Assembly: GCF_004138335.1 (NCBI RefSeq)
Contig: NZ_RYFW01000003.1
Span: forward strand, 1-64,000
From: Peristeroidobacter agariperforans
Lineage (GTDB): Bacteria > Pseudomonadota > Gammaproteobacteria > Steroidobacterales > Steroidobacteraceae
DNA length: 64,000 nt
Direction: 5' to 3'
A program made the position numbers and the translations under genes. The notes beneath the pieces are model-generated. The model made no database searches, was not told the DNA's origin, and saw only the letters and a program-made list of their open reading frames with translations. Position 1 is the stretch's first letter. Each line of letters opens with the position of its first letter. This document shows, piece after piece, positions 28,201 to 36,106 of this stretch.

Positions 28201-31200
28201 ATCGGCGAACAGGACATGGCCGGCGACACGTTGAAACAAGTGTGCTTCTTCCGCCGTGATGCCCAGGTGATGTAGTTGTACTTGCGCCTGTGTCCATGCC
28301 AGCGTCGCGGCACGACTGAAGGCGTTGGCGTCGCGATGTTTGTCGAACAGGTCGAGCACGCTGGCGCGAGTCGACGAAACGCAAGTCCAGAACGATAGCC
28401 GCGCCATCGCGCCTGGCTGGATGCGAACGCGCTGTCGCAGCGCGAACACCGGATCGAGCACGGTACCGACGGTATTCGACAGCGGCCGGCCATCCATGAC
28501 TGCAACCGGTTCATGAACTTCGCGGCCTCGCCCCAGAAAACGGGCACGATCGGTTTCGTATTCCAGCGTCCCCAGGATCGTGCCTTCCACGGCCACGTGA
28601 TGTGCCGCCCAGATTTCCGGCTCGGTGCTGGCGCGTCGGCGCCTCGTTGCCAGCAGGACGCCGAGATTGGTCGCGAACTCGGTCTGGACGAACAGCTTCG
28701 AGAATGCCGGATGAGCCGTGTCGGCCGCCGGTGGGGCAAGCGCGAGCTCGCTGTAGGAGGTGACATCGAGATCGATTGCGCTACTGCCTGTGTTCGCAAT
28801 CGAGACACGTCGGACCTCGGCATTGTCTTCCGGGGATACGACGACCTCGAGGGTCGTGGTGACCGTCGTATCGACGCGGACGAATTCCGCCCGGTCCTCG
28901 CTGAATGTGACTTCATAGCTGTCGGGTTCGACGCCGCTCGGCTGAAAGCCGGCCGACCATACGGCGCCGCTGGCGGCGTCTCGCACGAACACGTAGCTAC
29001 CCGAGTCATCGCGTGTGGCATCTTCTTGCAGACGTGTGATGCCGATTTCGCCCCACCTGCTGTAACCAGATCCGGCGGCGCTCAGCATCGCCGCATAGCG
29101 CCCGTTCGAGAGAATATGTGTCTGGGGAGCGGCGGAGTGCGCAGTGTGCAGCCGTCGCAACGTGGGCTGTTGGTCGTCGCTGCGCGCGGCGCCTTTCACT
29201 TCTTCGGCTCTTGGATGAGCAACGGACACATCTCGCGGCGTCCGCTCGTGCAACAGCAGCTCGGCAGCCTGCACCATGGCGTCGGAATGGAATCGCGCAC
29301 GCATCCTGCCGTCGAACAAGACATTGGCGGCGGCTACGATCGTCATTCCCTGATGGTGTGCCATGAATGCCTTTACGATGACGACATCGGTTCCCTCTGG
29401 CAGTCGGCTGCGTGTGTAGTCGAGCGCTTCATAGAATCCGTACGCGCCGAGTGCGCCTACACTGGCAAGGCGCGCATAGTTCTGCATCGCCGCCTTCGGA
29501 TCGACCATGGCAGCAAGACCTGTTGCGTAGGGCGCGATGACGAGACTCTCACTCAGGCCGCGTTTGAGCCCGAGGCCCGGCACGCCGAAGTTGGAATACT
29601 GATAAGTGAGCTCCAGATCGCGCGCGCCATACGCCGATTCGGAAACTCCCCACGGAATGTCCAGCGATGCACCGTAGCCTATCTGCCGGCGCACGATGAG
29701 GCGGCTGGTCTGTTCGAGCAGGCTGCCTGCCGGCGCGCGCATGACCAGCGATGGCATGAGGTACTCGAACATGGAACCGGACCAGGAGATCAGTGCCGCG
29801 CCACGTCCAACCGGGGTGACTTCGCGTCCGAGCCGGAACCAGTGGCTTGCCGGCACATCGTTTTTCGCGATGGAGAAGAAGCTCGCGAGCCGCGCCTCGG
29901 ATGCCAGCAAGTCGTAGCAACTCTCATCGAGTGCGCCGTCCGGGACGCGATACCCAATGGCAAGCAACTTGCGTTCGGAGTCGAGGAGGAAGCCGAATTC
30001 CATCGCCAGGGCCAGCGTGCGTGCGGTGGCCGCCAGTGCCAGCAGTCGTCCCGGTATGTTCTGGTCCCCGTTGTCCGCGGCCTGCATGTCACGTTGCCAG
30101 CTTTTGATCGAGCGCTGCGTCGCCTCCGCCCAGAACAGCAGATCCTGGTATGCCAACGCATCGTGCTCGCTCGCCAGGGCTCGAGCGCCGTCGCTCAGGA
30201 TGGTCGCTTGCGTGTCGGCGTGGACGAGCGCAGTCGTGATATCCGCTGGCGGAGTTTTTCGGTCGAGCGCTTTGCTTAGTTCGGACAAGGACTCCGCGAG
30301 CTGGCGGCGCGTGAGTGCCTGCGTGCGATGCTCATCGGGAAGTTTCAGCAGGGCATCTCGGGTCAGATGAATGGCATCGACAATGCCCTCGAAATGAGCT
30401 GCGGTGTCTATCGGGACGCGGATCCACTCAAGACACGCATTGGCGACTGTGGCCAGGTGTGCTGCCAGGTTGCCGCTGTCGACCGAGGATACATACTGCG
30501 GTTCGAGAGGTCGCAGGTCGCGCGTGTCATACCAGTTGTAGAAGTGGCCGCGAAATCGTTGCAGGCGCTGCATGGTCGCCAGCGTCGTTTCCAGGCGCTC
30601 GATGCTTTCCAGCGTTCCGGTCCAGCCGAAGTCGCGAGCACTGACGGCGCACAGCAGATACAAGCCCATATTGGTCGGCGAGGTGCGATGGGCCACGACG
30701 GGCTGTGGATCTTCCTGAAAGTTGTCCGGCGGCAGCATGTGGTCAGTCGCGCTGACGAACGTTTCGAAATACCGCCAGGTGCGACGCGCGACCAGGCGCA
30801 ACCCGCGACGGTCGACGTCGGAGACCGGCACGCGACCGGCGACCAGCGGCGATTCGCTGATCCGTCGTGCGATCGCAGGCGCTGCGCTCCACAGCAGCAC
30901 GAACGGCAGCGCCACCCAGAGTGCTTCGAACTTTCCGAAGGCAACCAGCGCCATGGCACTTAGCGCAGCGAGCACGCTTGCGCTCATGCGTCGGTAGATG
31001 CCAGCCAGGCCCGGTTGCGAGGCGAGCTGCGATTGCGCCGCTGTGACCCACTCGAGCAAGTTACGTCGACTGATGGCCAGCCGGTACAGCGTGCGGCTGA
31101 TGGCATCGACCATGACCCAGGCCTGATGCGGGAGAAAGGTGATGAGCAATCCGATCTGCGTGCAGGCGAGCGCCACGTCCTGACTCCAGGCAGTCAGATG

Positions 31201-33888
31201 ACTGCGGGCGATGACGCCGCGTCGAGGCACTACCGCTGCCAACACCGGCAGGAGCGCCGGTAGCGCAATCGCCGTCAGCACGAACGCAGTCCATATCGAG
31301 GCCGCGTGCAGCGGCAGCAACCAGCCTGTCAGCAGAGCGAGCAGAGCGGTCGGCGCGGACAGACTGCGGCGCAGATTGTCGAGCATCTTCCATTGGCCGA
31401 GCAGCGGCAGCGAGCCCGTGCCGCGTCCAGCCGCGTCGGGGCGACCGAACAACCACGGCAGCAACTGCCAGTCGCCACGGACCCAACGATGATTGCGTGC
31501 CGCCGCTACGTCGTAGCGCGCAGGAAACTCTTCGATGACCTCGATGTCCGAAGCGAGTGCGGCGCGTGCGAAGGTTCCTTCGAACAGGTCATGGCTGAGC
31601 AGCGAGCCTGTCGGGACCCGGCTGGCCAGCGCCGCCTCGAACGCATCGACGTCGTAGATGCCTTTGCCGGCGTACGAACCTTCGCCGAACAGATCCTGGT
31701 ACACGTCCGAGACGGCCGCGCCATACGGGTCGATGCCGGTCATGCTCGAGAAGGTGCGTTGGAACAGCGAGCCTTCGCGACCGATCGGCAGCGATGGCGT
31801 CACCCGTGGCTGGAGTACGCCATAGCCTTCGACGACTCGGCCGGCGGTCGCATCGAATCGGGCGTGATTGAGCGGATGCGCCAGCTTACCGACCAGGCGT
31901 CGCACGGCTTCTCGCGGCAAGCGTGTGTCTGCGTCGAGTGTGATGACGTAGCGAACATCGGGCGGCACCAGCGGCATCCGGGTATCAGCGGCGATGAACG
32001 TCGTGTCGACGGCGCCGCGCAGCAGCTGGTTCAACTCGTGCAGTTTGCCTCGCTTGCGCTCCCAACCCATCCAGTGTTGCTGGCTCTCGCTCCAGATGCG
32101 ATGGCGATGCAGTGCATAGAAGCGCGCGCCCTGCGACGGAGCCTCGTGGACTCGGTTGAGACGAGCGATGCCGTCAGCTGCGATCTGCAACAGAGCTGCG
32201 TCGTCGGCGGTGTGCTCGGTCGCCGCGTCGGTCCAGTCCAGCAGCAGCGCGAGATGCAGCTCGCCGTGAGAGGAGGCGAGGTAGTGAACTTCGAGTCGTT
32301 CGAGCAGTGCTTCGATAGCTTCGCGCGTGGTCAGCAGCGCCGGCACTACGATCATGGTTCTCATGCTCGCCGGAATGCCCTTGCGCAGCGACAACCCAGG
32401 CAACATCGTTGCGCCGAATCCGCGCGTAACTGCACGATTGACCAGGGCGACCGAGAGGTCGATGGCGGGAATCATTCCCAGCAGTGCGCACACCAATAGA
32501 TGCGCCCGCGCGATCCCCTGGGCCGCCAGTGCGGCCAGCGGTATCGAGATGATGAGCGCAGCGAGCAGCAGGACCGAAAGAATGAAGCCCATGGGTCCGA
32601 CTGCGTCGCTCAGGGCTCGCGGCCAATGGCTCAGCGGTGGGCGGTAGCCAACGACGACTTCAAAAGAGCGTCGCCCGCGGCCCAAGAGATGATAGCCAGG
32701 GTCCCGCTTGCGAGGCTCATCGGGGTCGGAGGCGGCGATTGATTGAGTGGCGGCGATCAGGGCATGCGTTATTTCCAACTCGCTGCACGCGGACCGACGG
32801 GACAAGGTCTCGATGGCGCTGCGATACAAGTTGCGAGTGGCGAAATCCATTTGTGCCAGATCGGTCTGCCTGCACAGAGCCGCCTCGACAAGGCTCACAG
32901 CTTCGAAGAATTCCGCCCAGTTCACGTCGGAGATAAGGCGCATGCTGGTGATGATGTTGCGCACGGTGACGTTGGTCGCGCCCTGGCGCTGATGCTCGTC
33001 GTAAACCATCTGGTCGGAAGTCGTTCCCTGCGCGATGAGCTGCTCTTCCAGCCACTGCAGCGCCGGCGTTACGCGTGGGTCCTGATCGCGCAAGCGCTTC
33101 ACCACCTGCACCACGAACGATGCAGGCAGCTCGCCGTGCTTCTGGAAGTATCGGAACAGCGCCTGTCGATCGATCGTGAGTCCATTCACTCCGAGCAGCC
33201 GATCGGCAACCCGATCAGCCTGCTCGCGCTCGGCTCGGCCGCTCACGATGCGTTCGGCGGCGCGTCGCAGGTTCTCTACCAGCACGATGCGCAGCGTGAT
33301 CGCCATCGCCCACAACTCGCCGATTGTCAGCGGTTGCACCACTTGATAAGCGCGCACGAAACGAATTAAGGCGTCCAGATCGAAACGGCTGTCGCTGTGC
33401 GCGACGCAGGCCCACGCCATGCCGAAGACACGCGGATAGCCGGTGAAGGGGCCGTCAGCGAGCTTCGGCAGCTGTCGATAGAAGCTCGGCGGAAGGTCGC
33501 TGTGGATCTTGCGGATCTGTTGTTCGATCACATGATAGTTGTCGACCAGCCATTCGCCGGCGGGCGTGATGCTGCCGCCCTTGCTCGCCGCCAAGGTAAT
33601 GGTTCGATAAGCCCCGAGCAGCACCGCTTCGTTATTGCTGAGACGCGCATTGAGCGAGCGCCTGCGTTGTGGCTGCGTGGTAACGGGTTGTGACTGCGCC
33701 AGGCTTTCAGCGTGCTGTTCGAGTCGTGTGATGCTGAACAACTCCTCACGGATGATCGCGGAGCTGTTCCAGGGCGGCGTGGGCCGCTGCCATCGAGGCA
33801 GGCGAGACAGAAACGATTTCAAGGAAGGTCTGCTCCATGGCGTACTTCTGTTGGTGCGCGTGGAGGTGAGATCGATCGCGCGCGTCAC
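25261..33888 (-). CDS. ndvB: Cyclic beta-1,2-glucan synthase, NdvB/ChvB type
   Basis: About 2853-2875 residues, the size of known cyclic glucan synthases. The N-terminal third holds several membrane segments and a GT84 transferase region (GWERKRGKLHELNQLLRG, LDADTRLP, HRWVRGDWQLLPWL). The C-terminal part is a GH94 phosphorylase-type domain (GTGDWNDGMNRVGEKGRGESVWLGWF), which trims chain length. The product is a periplasmic osmoprotectant glucan. Initiation: GTG 33888 lacks a spaced ribosome site; TTG 33822 (LKSFLSRLPRW) has GGAG ten bases upstream and may be the true start. A dyad promoter lies at 33912-33955. It occupies 8.6 kb of the island. Confidence 0.9.
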   Translation of the reverse strand: MTRAIDLTSTRTNRSTPWSRPSLKSFLSRLPRWQRPTPPWNSSAIIREELFSITRLEQHAESLAQSQPVTTQPQRRRSLNARLSNNEAVLLGAYRTITLAASKGGSITPAGEWLVDNYHVIEQQIRKIHSDLPPSFYRQLPKLADGPFTGYPRVFGMAWACVAHSDSRFDLDALIRFVRAYQVVQPLTIGELWAMAITLRIVLVENLRRAAERIVSGRAEREQADRVADRLLGVNGLTIDRQALFRYFQKHGELPASFVVQVVKRLRDQDPRVTPALQWLEEQLIAQGTTSDQMVYDEHQRQGATNVTVRNIITSMRLISDVNWAEFFEAVSLVEAALCRQTDLAQMDFATRNLYRSAIETLSRRSACSELEITHALIAATQSIAASDPDEPRKRDPGYHLLGRGRRSFEVVVGYRPPLSHWPRALSDAVGPMGFILSVLLLAALIISIPLAALAAQGIARAHLLVCALLGMIPAIDLSVALVNRAVTRGFGATMLPGLSLRKGIPASMRTMIVVPALLTTREAIEALLERLEVHYLASSHGELHLALLLDWTDAATEHTADDAALLQIAADGIARLNRVHEAPSQGARFYALHRHRIWSESQQHWMGWERKRGKLHELNQLLRGAVDTTFIAADTRMPLVPPDVRYVITLDADTRLPREAVRRLVGKLAHPLNHARFDATAGRVVEGYGVLQPRVTPSLPIGREGSLFQRTFSSMTGIDPYGAAVSDVYQDLFGEGSYAGKGIYDVDAFEAALASRVPTGSLLSHDLFEGTFARAALASDIEVIEEFPARYDVAAARNHRWVRGDWQLLPWLFGRPDAAGRGTGSLPLLGQWKMLDNLRRSLSAPTALLALLTGWLLPLHAASIWTAFVLTAIALPALLPVLAAVVPRRGVIARSHLTAWSQDVALACTQIGLLITFLPHQAWVMVDAISRTLYRLAISRRNLLEWVTAAQSQLASQPGLAGIYRRMSASVLAALSAMALVAFGKFEALWVALPFVLLWSAAPAIARRISESPLVAGRVPVSDVDRRGLRLVARRTWRYFETFVSATDHMLPPDNFQEDPQPVVAHRTSPTNMGLYLLCAVSARDFGWTGTLESIERLETTLATMQRLQRFRGHFYNWYDTRDLRPLEPQYVSSVDSGNLAAHLATVANACLEWIRVPIDTAAHFEGIVDAIHLTRDALLKLPDEHRTQALTRRQLAESLSELSKALDRKTPPADITTALVHADTQATILSDGARALASEHDALAYQDLLFWAEATQRSIKSWQRDMQAADNGDQNIPGRLLALAATARTLALAMEFGFLLDSERKLLAIGYRVPDGALDESCYDLLASEARLASFFSIAKNDVPASHWFRLGREVTPVGRGAALISWSGSMFEYLMPSLVMRAPAGSLLEQTSRLIVRRQIGYGASLDIPWGVSESAYGARDLELTYQYSNFGVPGLGLKRGLSESLVIAPYATGLAAMVDPKAAMQNYARLASVGALGAYGFYEALDYTRSRLPEGTDVVIVKAFMAHHQGMTIVAAANVLFDGRMRARFHSDAMVQAAELLLHERTPRDVSVAHPRAEEVKGAARSDDQQPTLRRLHTAHSAAPQTHILSNGRYAAMLSAAGSGYSRWGEIGITRLQEDATRDDSGSYVFVRDAASGAVWSAGFQPSGVEPDSYEVTFSEDRAEFVRVDTTVTTTLEVVVSPEDNAEVRRVSIANTGSSAIDLDVTSYSELALAPPAADTAHPAFSKLFVQTEFATNLGVLLATRRRRASTEPEIWAAHHVAVEGTILGTLEYETDRARFLGRGREVHEPVAVMDGRPLSNTVGTVLDPVFALRQRVRIQPGAMARLSFWTCVSSTRASVLDLFDKHRDANAFSRAATLAWTQAQVQLHHLGITAEEAHLFQRVAGHVLFADASLRPSSTAIQRGACTRPALWAHGISGDVPIVLLRIEHMEDMAIARQLLQAHEYWRLKQLAVDLVILNERAASYVQDLQIALEGMVRTRQSQPQLHVDSTKGSIFVLRTDLVSAETRATLSSVARAVFIGARGALADQLHRRAGPADVPAGVRRPRLSNSPRTNVSTPPLEFFNGMGGFADDGREYVVTLDAGQTTPAPWINVIANPYFGFQTSADGGGYTWSVNSRENQLTQWCNDPVTDRPGEVLYVRDEDTGALWNPTLAPARDEGGPYHVRHGRGYSVFEHRAHEIELDLLMYVPLEDSIKISRLRIRNTSRRNRHLSVTAYVEWVLGTSRAASAPFVVTEMDAQTGAMFARNPWNSQFASRVAFADLAGRQTQWTGDRCEFLGRHGTLEQPAALGVIPQLSGRVGAGLDPCCALQTSIAVEPDECIEIVFLLGEAASATDARSLLKHYRNADLGAVLTHVKDFWDEALGTVRVKTPDRSMDLMLNGWLLYQTLVCRIWARSAFYQASGAYGFRDQLQDGMAIVTSQPALTREHLLRAAGRQFPEGDVQHWWLPPAGQGVRTRISDDRVWLAYAAVHYLTRTGDTAILDESIAYLEGGALAPGQHDAYFQPNVSDTVATFFEHCARALDDSLALGAHGLPLMGTGDWNDGMNRVGEKGRGESVWLGWFLHATLCALAPFAIARREIARAERWLAHATTLRESLEREAWDGNWYRRGYYDDGTPLGSAASDECRIDSIAQSWSVISGAADATRAARAMAAVNEHLIRPDDGLALLFTPPFDRTALDPGYVKGYPPGIRENGGQYTHAAAWSVIAFARLGQGNEAAALFALLNPINRTSTRTAVRRYKVEPYVVAADVYSVAPHVGRGGWTWYTGSAGWLYRAGIEAILGLHVQGTQLLLTPCIPKEWPRFDVAFRYRSARYDIAVVNPDGVCQGVAAVTLDGLALPSGEPRIQLLDDGTLHRVELILGSAEVAHVQ

Positions 33889-33911
33889 TCCAGCGAAAGA
33901 TTCAAACGGCG

Positions 33912-33955
33912 ACTTTGCACGCTAGCCTGCCCAACCGTCAGTGCGGTAGCGAACT
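33912..33955 (-). promoter_or_regulatory. Dyad promoter for the glucan synthase
   Basis: Minus strand AGTTCG-CTAC-CGCACT (33955-33940), -10 CAAAGT (33917-33912), one base further away than in the other copies. Confidence 0.45.
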
Positions 33956-33992
33956 TAGAGAGCTGCACCGGTGACGATCCCGTCGCGGACTA

Positions 33993-34035
33993 TGTTCGTT
34001 AGCGCACCGACACTGTATTGCACTGAACGCACACT
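33993..34035 (+). promoter_or_regulatory. Dyad promoter for the Cys-repeat gene at 34060
   Basis: TGTTCG-TTAG-CGCACC (33993-34008), -10 CACACT (34030-34035), centre at -41.5 from implied start 34042. Confidence 0.6.
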
Positions 34036-34059
34036 GCGGTCCGGTCTCAGGAGCATTCA

Positions 34060-34761
34060 ATGGCTTTCAAGCCGATTGCGGGGATTGCGATGCGCTCGAC
34101 ACGCAGAAGCTTGCTGGCGATGCTGCTGACTGCGCTCACGACCTTCGTTGCCCCATCCCTCGCGGAAGCGCCGGAAGCCCCGCCGGATAACGCCATGACG
34201 ACTGGCTCCGGGTATGGCTGGGAATGCTTGACCGGCTTCGAGAGGATCGCCAATCGCTGTTCGCGTATCGCCGTGCCGGCGAACGCTTACCTGGATGCAT
34301 CGGGGGATGAATGGCGGTGCAACCGGGGATACCTCAGGATGAACGATGCGTGTACTGCAGTCAAAGTGCCGCAGAATGCCTATCTCGATGATTCATTCGG
34401 TAGCGGATGGCGATGCGAGCGCGGCTATCGCGAGGCGCAAGGCCAATGCGTGGCCATCGAGGTTCCCAGCAACGCGCACTCGGTCGACTCGTCATACGGT
34501 CCGGGTTGGGAGTGCGATCGTGGTTTCCAGTCCTCCGGTTTCCAGTCCTCGCAGGCGGCCTGCGTGCCCATCGAGCTGCCGGCGAATGCATTCCTGTCAC
34601 GCGCTGGAAGCAGTTGGGAATGTGATCGTGGCTTCCGCCGGGAGGGCGCCGCTTGCGTTGCGGTCCGAGTGCCGGCGAATGCTCACCTGGATTACTCCGG
34701 CGACGCCTGGAAATGCGACAAGGGCTTTCATCTCCACGGCGCGGCCTGCGTCAATGATTGA
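34060..34761 (+). CDS. Secreted protein of six Cys-pair repeats (paralogue B)
   Basis: 233 residues with a signal peptide (about 1-36) and six repeats of the same type as the protein at 9245 (two Cys each, W-x-C-x-RG[FY]...C-x2-V-x-VP-x-NA). Repeat 4 is longer because a 15-bp tandem duplication adds GFQSS. AGGAG stands six bases before the ATG. Unlike its paralogue it is controlled by the dyad promoter. Function unknown; envelope or surface structure inferred. Confidence 0.8.
   Translation: MAFKPIAGIAMRSTRRSLLAMLLTALTTFVAPSLAEAPEAPPDNAMTTGSGYGWECLTGFERIANRCSRIAVPANAYLDASGDEWRCNRGYLRMNDACTAVKVPQNAYLDDSFGSGWRCERGYREAQGQCVAIEVPSNAHSVDSSYGPGWECDRGFQSSGFQSSQAACVPIELPANAFLSRAGSSWECDRGFRREGAACVAVRVPANAHLDYSGDAWKCDKGFHLHGAACVND
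34522..34551 (+). repeat. 15-bp in-frame tandem duplication
   Basis: GGTTTCCAGTCCTCC followed by the same unit with one change, duplicating GFQSS inside repeat 4 of the Cys-repeat protein. Confidence 0.9.
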
Positions 34762-34794
34762 CATCCAATGTGCTGACGATCGAAGCGGTGACCT

Positions 34795-34917
34795 ATGAGC
34801 AAAGGCCAGGATCGAAGAAAAGACCAGAAGAAAAAGCCGACCAAGACGTTCGAGGAGAAGCGTGCGGCGAAGAAAGTCAAAAGGGCAGCACGAGCCGCGG
34901 CGCGCAACTTCATATAG
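34795..34917 (+). CDS. Small basic lysine-rich protein
   Basis: A 40-residue protein beginning MSKGQDRRKDQKKKPTKTF and ending in a basic Ala/Lys/Arg helix. Similar tiny basic proteins (opening M-x-KGQDRKK) are widespread in proteobacteria and unannotated in many genomes. It starts 33 bp after the Cys-repeat gene and may be co-transcribed. The ribosome site is weak. The high charge suggests nucleic-acid or ribosome contact, which is inference. Confidence 0.6.
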   Translation: MSKGQDRRKDQKKKPTKTFEEKRAAKKVKRAARAAARNFI

Positions 34918-34983
34918 AGGCTGCGCCCGACGCCGAACGAAGGCGTGGTCACGGCCGGGAAGCGGACGATCGCACTCGCGAGA

Positions 34984-35514
34984 TCAGTGCGTGCTCGCTT
35001 GTTTGTGAGACTTGGTATCGACCAGGCAAACTCTCTGACCGTCCGCGTTACGAACATAGATGTTCCAGTGGGTGATGACCGCTACCGATGCCACCGATAG
35101 CTCGATCACTTCTGCGCCGGCCAGGTCAACCGCCAGCGGCCGAGTCTCTGTCGCTTGCGCTACCACCAGCAGCTGTTGTGCGCCGTGTACGAGCAAGTCA
35201 CCTGGCTTGAGCGCAGACGGCTCACGAAAATCGGTCCGGACTTGCTCATATAGATTGGGCTCGAGGGTAAATTGTCGTCCCAGATCCAGCACCAGGCGCT
35301 CGGGCTTCTGTACGGGCGAAAGCTCGATTTGCACTGCCCGCAGGGCGCCACGATCGGCCCGGAAGGACACCAGGCGGACCGCGGAGGGCTCCCCGGCGCC
35401 GTCGACGGCGAGGGCGAAATATTGCTCGACATCGGTGTCGGTCGGCCCGATGAGAAGCAGTGACCCGGGTTTTACTTCCGCGAGCGCTACGTGAGTCAAA
35501 TGAACGGCATCCAT
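34984..35514 (-). CDS. Hypothetical protein of the dyad regulon
   Basis: A 176-residue, mostly beta-strand protein (VKPGSLLLIGPTDTDVEQYF, LKPGDLLVHGAQQLLVVAQ) without signal peptide; the repeated KPG-[SD]-LL phrase suggests two related beta units. No family recognised. Strong ribosome site GGAGG seven bases before the ATG, and a dyad promoter 30 bp further upstream. Confidence 0.75.
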   Translation of the reverse strand: MDAVHLTHVALAEVKPGSLLLIGPTDTDVEQYFALAVDGAGEPSAVRLVSFRADRGALRAVQIELSPVQKPERLVLDLGRQFTLEPNLYEQVRTDFREPSALKPGDLLVHGAQQLLVVAQATETRPLAVDLAGAEVIELSVASVAVITHWNIYVRNADGQRVCLVDTKSHKQASTH

Positions 35515-35541
35515 GGGAGCTCCTCCGGATTTGCCTCTGGG

Positions 35542-35584
35542 AGTCTCCTCCGTCGCAGCTGAATGCTCGGTGCGCTAGCGAACA
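35542..35584 (-). promoter_or_regulatory. Dyad promoter for the gene at 34984-35514
   Basis: Minus strand TGTTCG-CTAG-CGCACC (35584-35569), -10 GAGACT (35547-35542), centre at -41.5 from implied start 35535. Back to back with the next promoter. Confidence 0.5.
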
Positions 35585-35607
35585 TTACGAGCGTCAGCGC
35601 CGATCTA

Positions 35608-35650
35608 TGTACGGTTGCGCACCGACGTCAGTTGCGGGCGAGCGCAAGCT
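35608..35650 (+). promoter_or_regulatory. Dyad promoter for the BON lipoprotein
   Basis: TGTACG-GTTG-CGCACC (35608-35623), -10 CAAGCT (35645-35650), centre at -41.5 from implied start 35657. Confidence 0.5.
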
Positions 35651-35730
35651 CGTACTCCTGGTGGCTGGCCGAAAGATCCGTCACATCGCGACCAGTGCCT
35701 TCATTTCACATCTGTCGGGAGTGTCCTTCC

Positions 35731-36042
35731 ATGTACGTAGTCAAGTCTCTCAGCGCACTGTTCGCTACTTTCCTGTTGATGACCTCTCTCGGCTGCGCGT
35801 CCTCGCAGACCAAGGAGGGGACGGGGGAGTACATCGACGACAGCGTCATCACCGCCAAAGTCAAGACGGCCATTCTGGGCGAGCCCGGCTTGAAAGTTGC
35901 CGAGATCAATGTCGAAACGTTCAAGGGCGTGGTGCAACTGAGCGGCTTCGTGAGCTCACGCGAGGATATGGACGCTGCAGTGAAGGTGGCGCGCAACGTC
36001 AGCGGAGTCACGTCCGTCAAGAACGACATGCAACTCAAGTGA
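35731..36042 (+). CDS. BON-domain lipoprotein
   Basis: 103 residues: lipoprotein signal with Cys at about 17 (MTSLGC, imperfect lipobox) and one BON domain (YIDDSVITAKVKTAILGEPGLKVAEINVETFKGVVQLSGFVSS). OsmY-like proteins of this kind protect the envelope under osmotic stress. GGGAG lies about nine bases before the ATG; a longer frame upstream runs through the promoter and is not used. Followed by a strong terminator. Confidence 0.85.
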   Translation: MYVVKSLSALFATFLLMTSLGCASSQTKEGTGEYIDDSVITAKVKTAILGEPGLKVAEINVETFKGVVQLSGFVSSREDMDAAVKVARNVSGVTSVKNDMQLK

Positions 36043-36057
36043 TCGGAACATAACTGC

Positions 36058-36086
36058 AGTCGGAGCGCCGCGCTGGCGCTCCGACT
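36058..36086. terminator. Bidirectional rho-independent terminator
   Basis: A 12-bp perfect stem AGTCGGAGCGCC / GGCGCTCCGACT with a 5-base loop, between convergent genes. The following T-run is broken (TTTGGTTATCGTTGTTTTG). Confidence 0.8.
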
Positions 36087-36106
36087 TTGGTTATCGTTGT
36101 TTTGTT

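Noticed and set aside
28513-30279. 588-residue plus-strand frame inside the glucan synthase
   Set aside because: Antisense shadow of NdvB; no start signal and no domain.
34758-35075. 105-residue plus-strand open frame
   Set aside because: It is a shifted reading of the 40-residue basic protein and of the reverse of the gene at 34984; composition is random-like.
8249-35650. Reading the dyad as an EcfG-type or RpoN promoter
   Set aside because: GGAAC...GTT and TGGCAC...TTGC are absent; the inverted symmetry and fixed -41.5 position fit an activator site better.
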